Source: an uncultured Clostridia bacterium (GTDB taxonomy: Bacteria > Bacillota > Clostridia > Oscillospirales > Oscillospiraceae). Taken from it: a stretch of DNA of 5,655 bases. Below are positions 5,077 through 5,655 of the stretch, piece by piece. Location: positions 1 through 5,655 of the forward strand of contig CAMWQV010000166.1 in NCBI GenBank assembly GCA_947176425.1, given 5' to 3'. Both the position numbers and the translations under genes were made by a program. Below the pieces are notes generated by a model. That model was not told where the DNA came from, searched no databases, and worked only from the letters and a program-made list of their open reading frames with translations. Numbering within the stretch: the first letter of the stretch is position 1; each line of letters opens with the position of its first letter.

Positions 5077-5655
5077 ATGAAATCTGAGTGGAAGACATTC
5101 ACAGTACAGGAATTAATTGATTCCGGTTTGCTTGAAGAACCAATGGATGGAAATCATGGTTCTATTCATCCAAAAACATCTGATTATGTTCCTGTTGGTG
5201 TACCTTTTGTTATGGCTAATAACTTAATTAACGGTCGTGTTGATTATAAAAATTGTGCATTTATCACTCAGCAACAAGCACACACGCTACGAAAAGGATT
5301 TTCACATCCCGGTGATGTTTTGTTGACACATAAAGCTACATTAGGAAGAACTGCAATCGTATCGGATGAATATGATACTATTATTTTAACGCCCCAAGTG
5401 ACATATTATAGAACAAAACCGGGACTAAACAACAGGTATTTAAAATATTATTTTGATTCAAGATATTTTCAGGAACTTTTTTCAAACTGGGCAGGTTCAG
5501 GGAGTACACGGGCTTATCTTGGAATAACTGCACAAAGGAAATTACCAATCGTTGTCCCACCTTTTGAAATTCAGTGTAAAATAGCAGATATATGTGGAAA
5601 ATTTGATGATAAAATCGAACTGAACCAGAAGATAAACGAGAATTTAGAGCGGCAA
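5077..5655 (+). CDS. hsdS: Type I specificity subunit HsdS (3' end beyond window)
   Basis: The first 193 codons of the subunit that recognises the DNA target for HsdM and HsdR. A complete HsdS has two target recognition domains (TRDs), each followed by a long helix, and is usually 380-450 residues, so about half is here. TRD1 spans about residues 5-160, with family features such as GDVLLTHKATLGRTAIV (79-95), LTPQVTYYR (104-112), and the region near 119-150 ending STRAYLGITAQ. The central conserved helix begins at PPFEIQCKIADI (161-172) and runs into DDKIELNQKINENLE (177-191), which sets TRD spacing and binds HsdM. The gene starts 23 bases after hepT, with GGGGG 9 bases before the ATG. It is AT-rich (5221-5280 is 32% GC), far from hsdM, as expected for frequently exchanged specificity genes. 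The target sequence cannot be predicted. Nothing suggests truncation other than the window edge. Confidence 0.93.
   Translation, partial: MKSEWKTFTVQELIDSGLLEEPMDGNHGSIHPKTSDYVPVGVPFVMANNLINGRVDYKNCAFITQQQAHTLRKGFSHPGDVLLTHKATLGRTAIVSDEYDTIILTPQVTYYRTKPGLNNRYLKYYFDSRYFQELFSNWAGSGSTRAYLGITAQRKLPIVVPPFEIQCKIADICGKFDDKIELNQKINENLERQ

Noticed and set aside
1..5655. CRISPR array, tRNA or insertion sequence
   Set aside because: No regularly spaced repeats, cloverleaf-like sequence, transposase motif or terminal inverted repeats with target duplications were seen on either strand.

Overview
The window looks like accessory DNA from a low-to-moderate-GC member of the Bacillota, most likely a gut Clostridia (Lachnospiraceae or Oscillospiraceae type). 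This is an inference from the strong GGAGG-type ribosome sites, the AT-rich promoters, the style of the membrane-anchored exported protein, and the mixed base composition. No rRNA, tRNA, CRISPR array, transposase or integrase is visible, and no gene-free stretch exceeds 300 bases.

The left part (1-2813) starts with the N-terminal 71 codons of a leftward XRE-family HTH regulator that runs off the left edge. A 150-bp divergent control region follows. It holds a rightward promoter with an extended -10, an inverted repeat lying over that -10, three TAGAAAT direct repeats and a possible leftward promoter. Three rightward genes follow: a 61-aa two-helix membrane protein, a 155-aa three-helix membrane protein, and a 525-aa protein that shares the three-helix domain and adds a large, probably extracellular, C-terminal part with a DxDxNGxxE loop. 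The last two are tandem paralogues over their membrane domain. A 16-bp perfect hairpin with a T-tract closes this unit. I do not recognise a published system here.

The right part (2838-5655) is a type I restriction-modification operon with an insert. A promoter with a TATAAT -10 leads into hsdM (N6-adenine methyltransferase subunit, 498 aa). An MNT nucleotidyltransferase gene (97 aa) overlaps the end of hsdM by 11 bases, and a HEPN-domain gene (129 aa) overlaps the MNT gene by 17 bases. After a 23-base gap comes hsdS, the specificity subunit, cut by the right edge after 193 codons. The MNT and HEPN proteins have the hallmarks of a type VII toxin-antitoxin pair (MntA/HepT): GSx10DxD in the first and Rx4HxY in the second. 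hsdR is not in the window and would be expected just outside it if the system is complete.

Reading the genes together: HsdM and HsdS should form the methyltransferase that marks host DNA. The HEPN ribonuclease would be held inactive through AMPylation by its MNT partner, whose translation appears coupled to that of HsdM. The toxin-antitoxin pair may therefore addict the cell to the locus or act as a second defence layer. The base composition falls sharply from hsdM (two sampled 60-base blocks at 65-67% GC) to the MNT/HEPN pair (33% and 45%) and hsdS (32%), which suggests the operon was assembled from parts of different origin.
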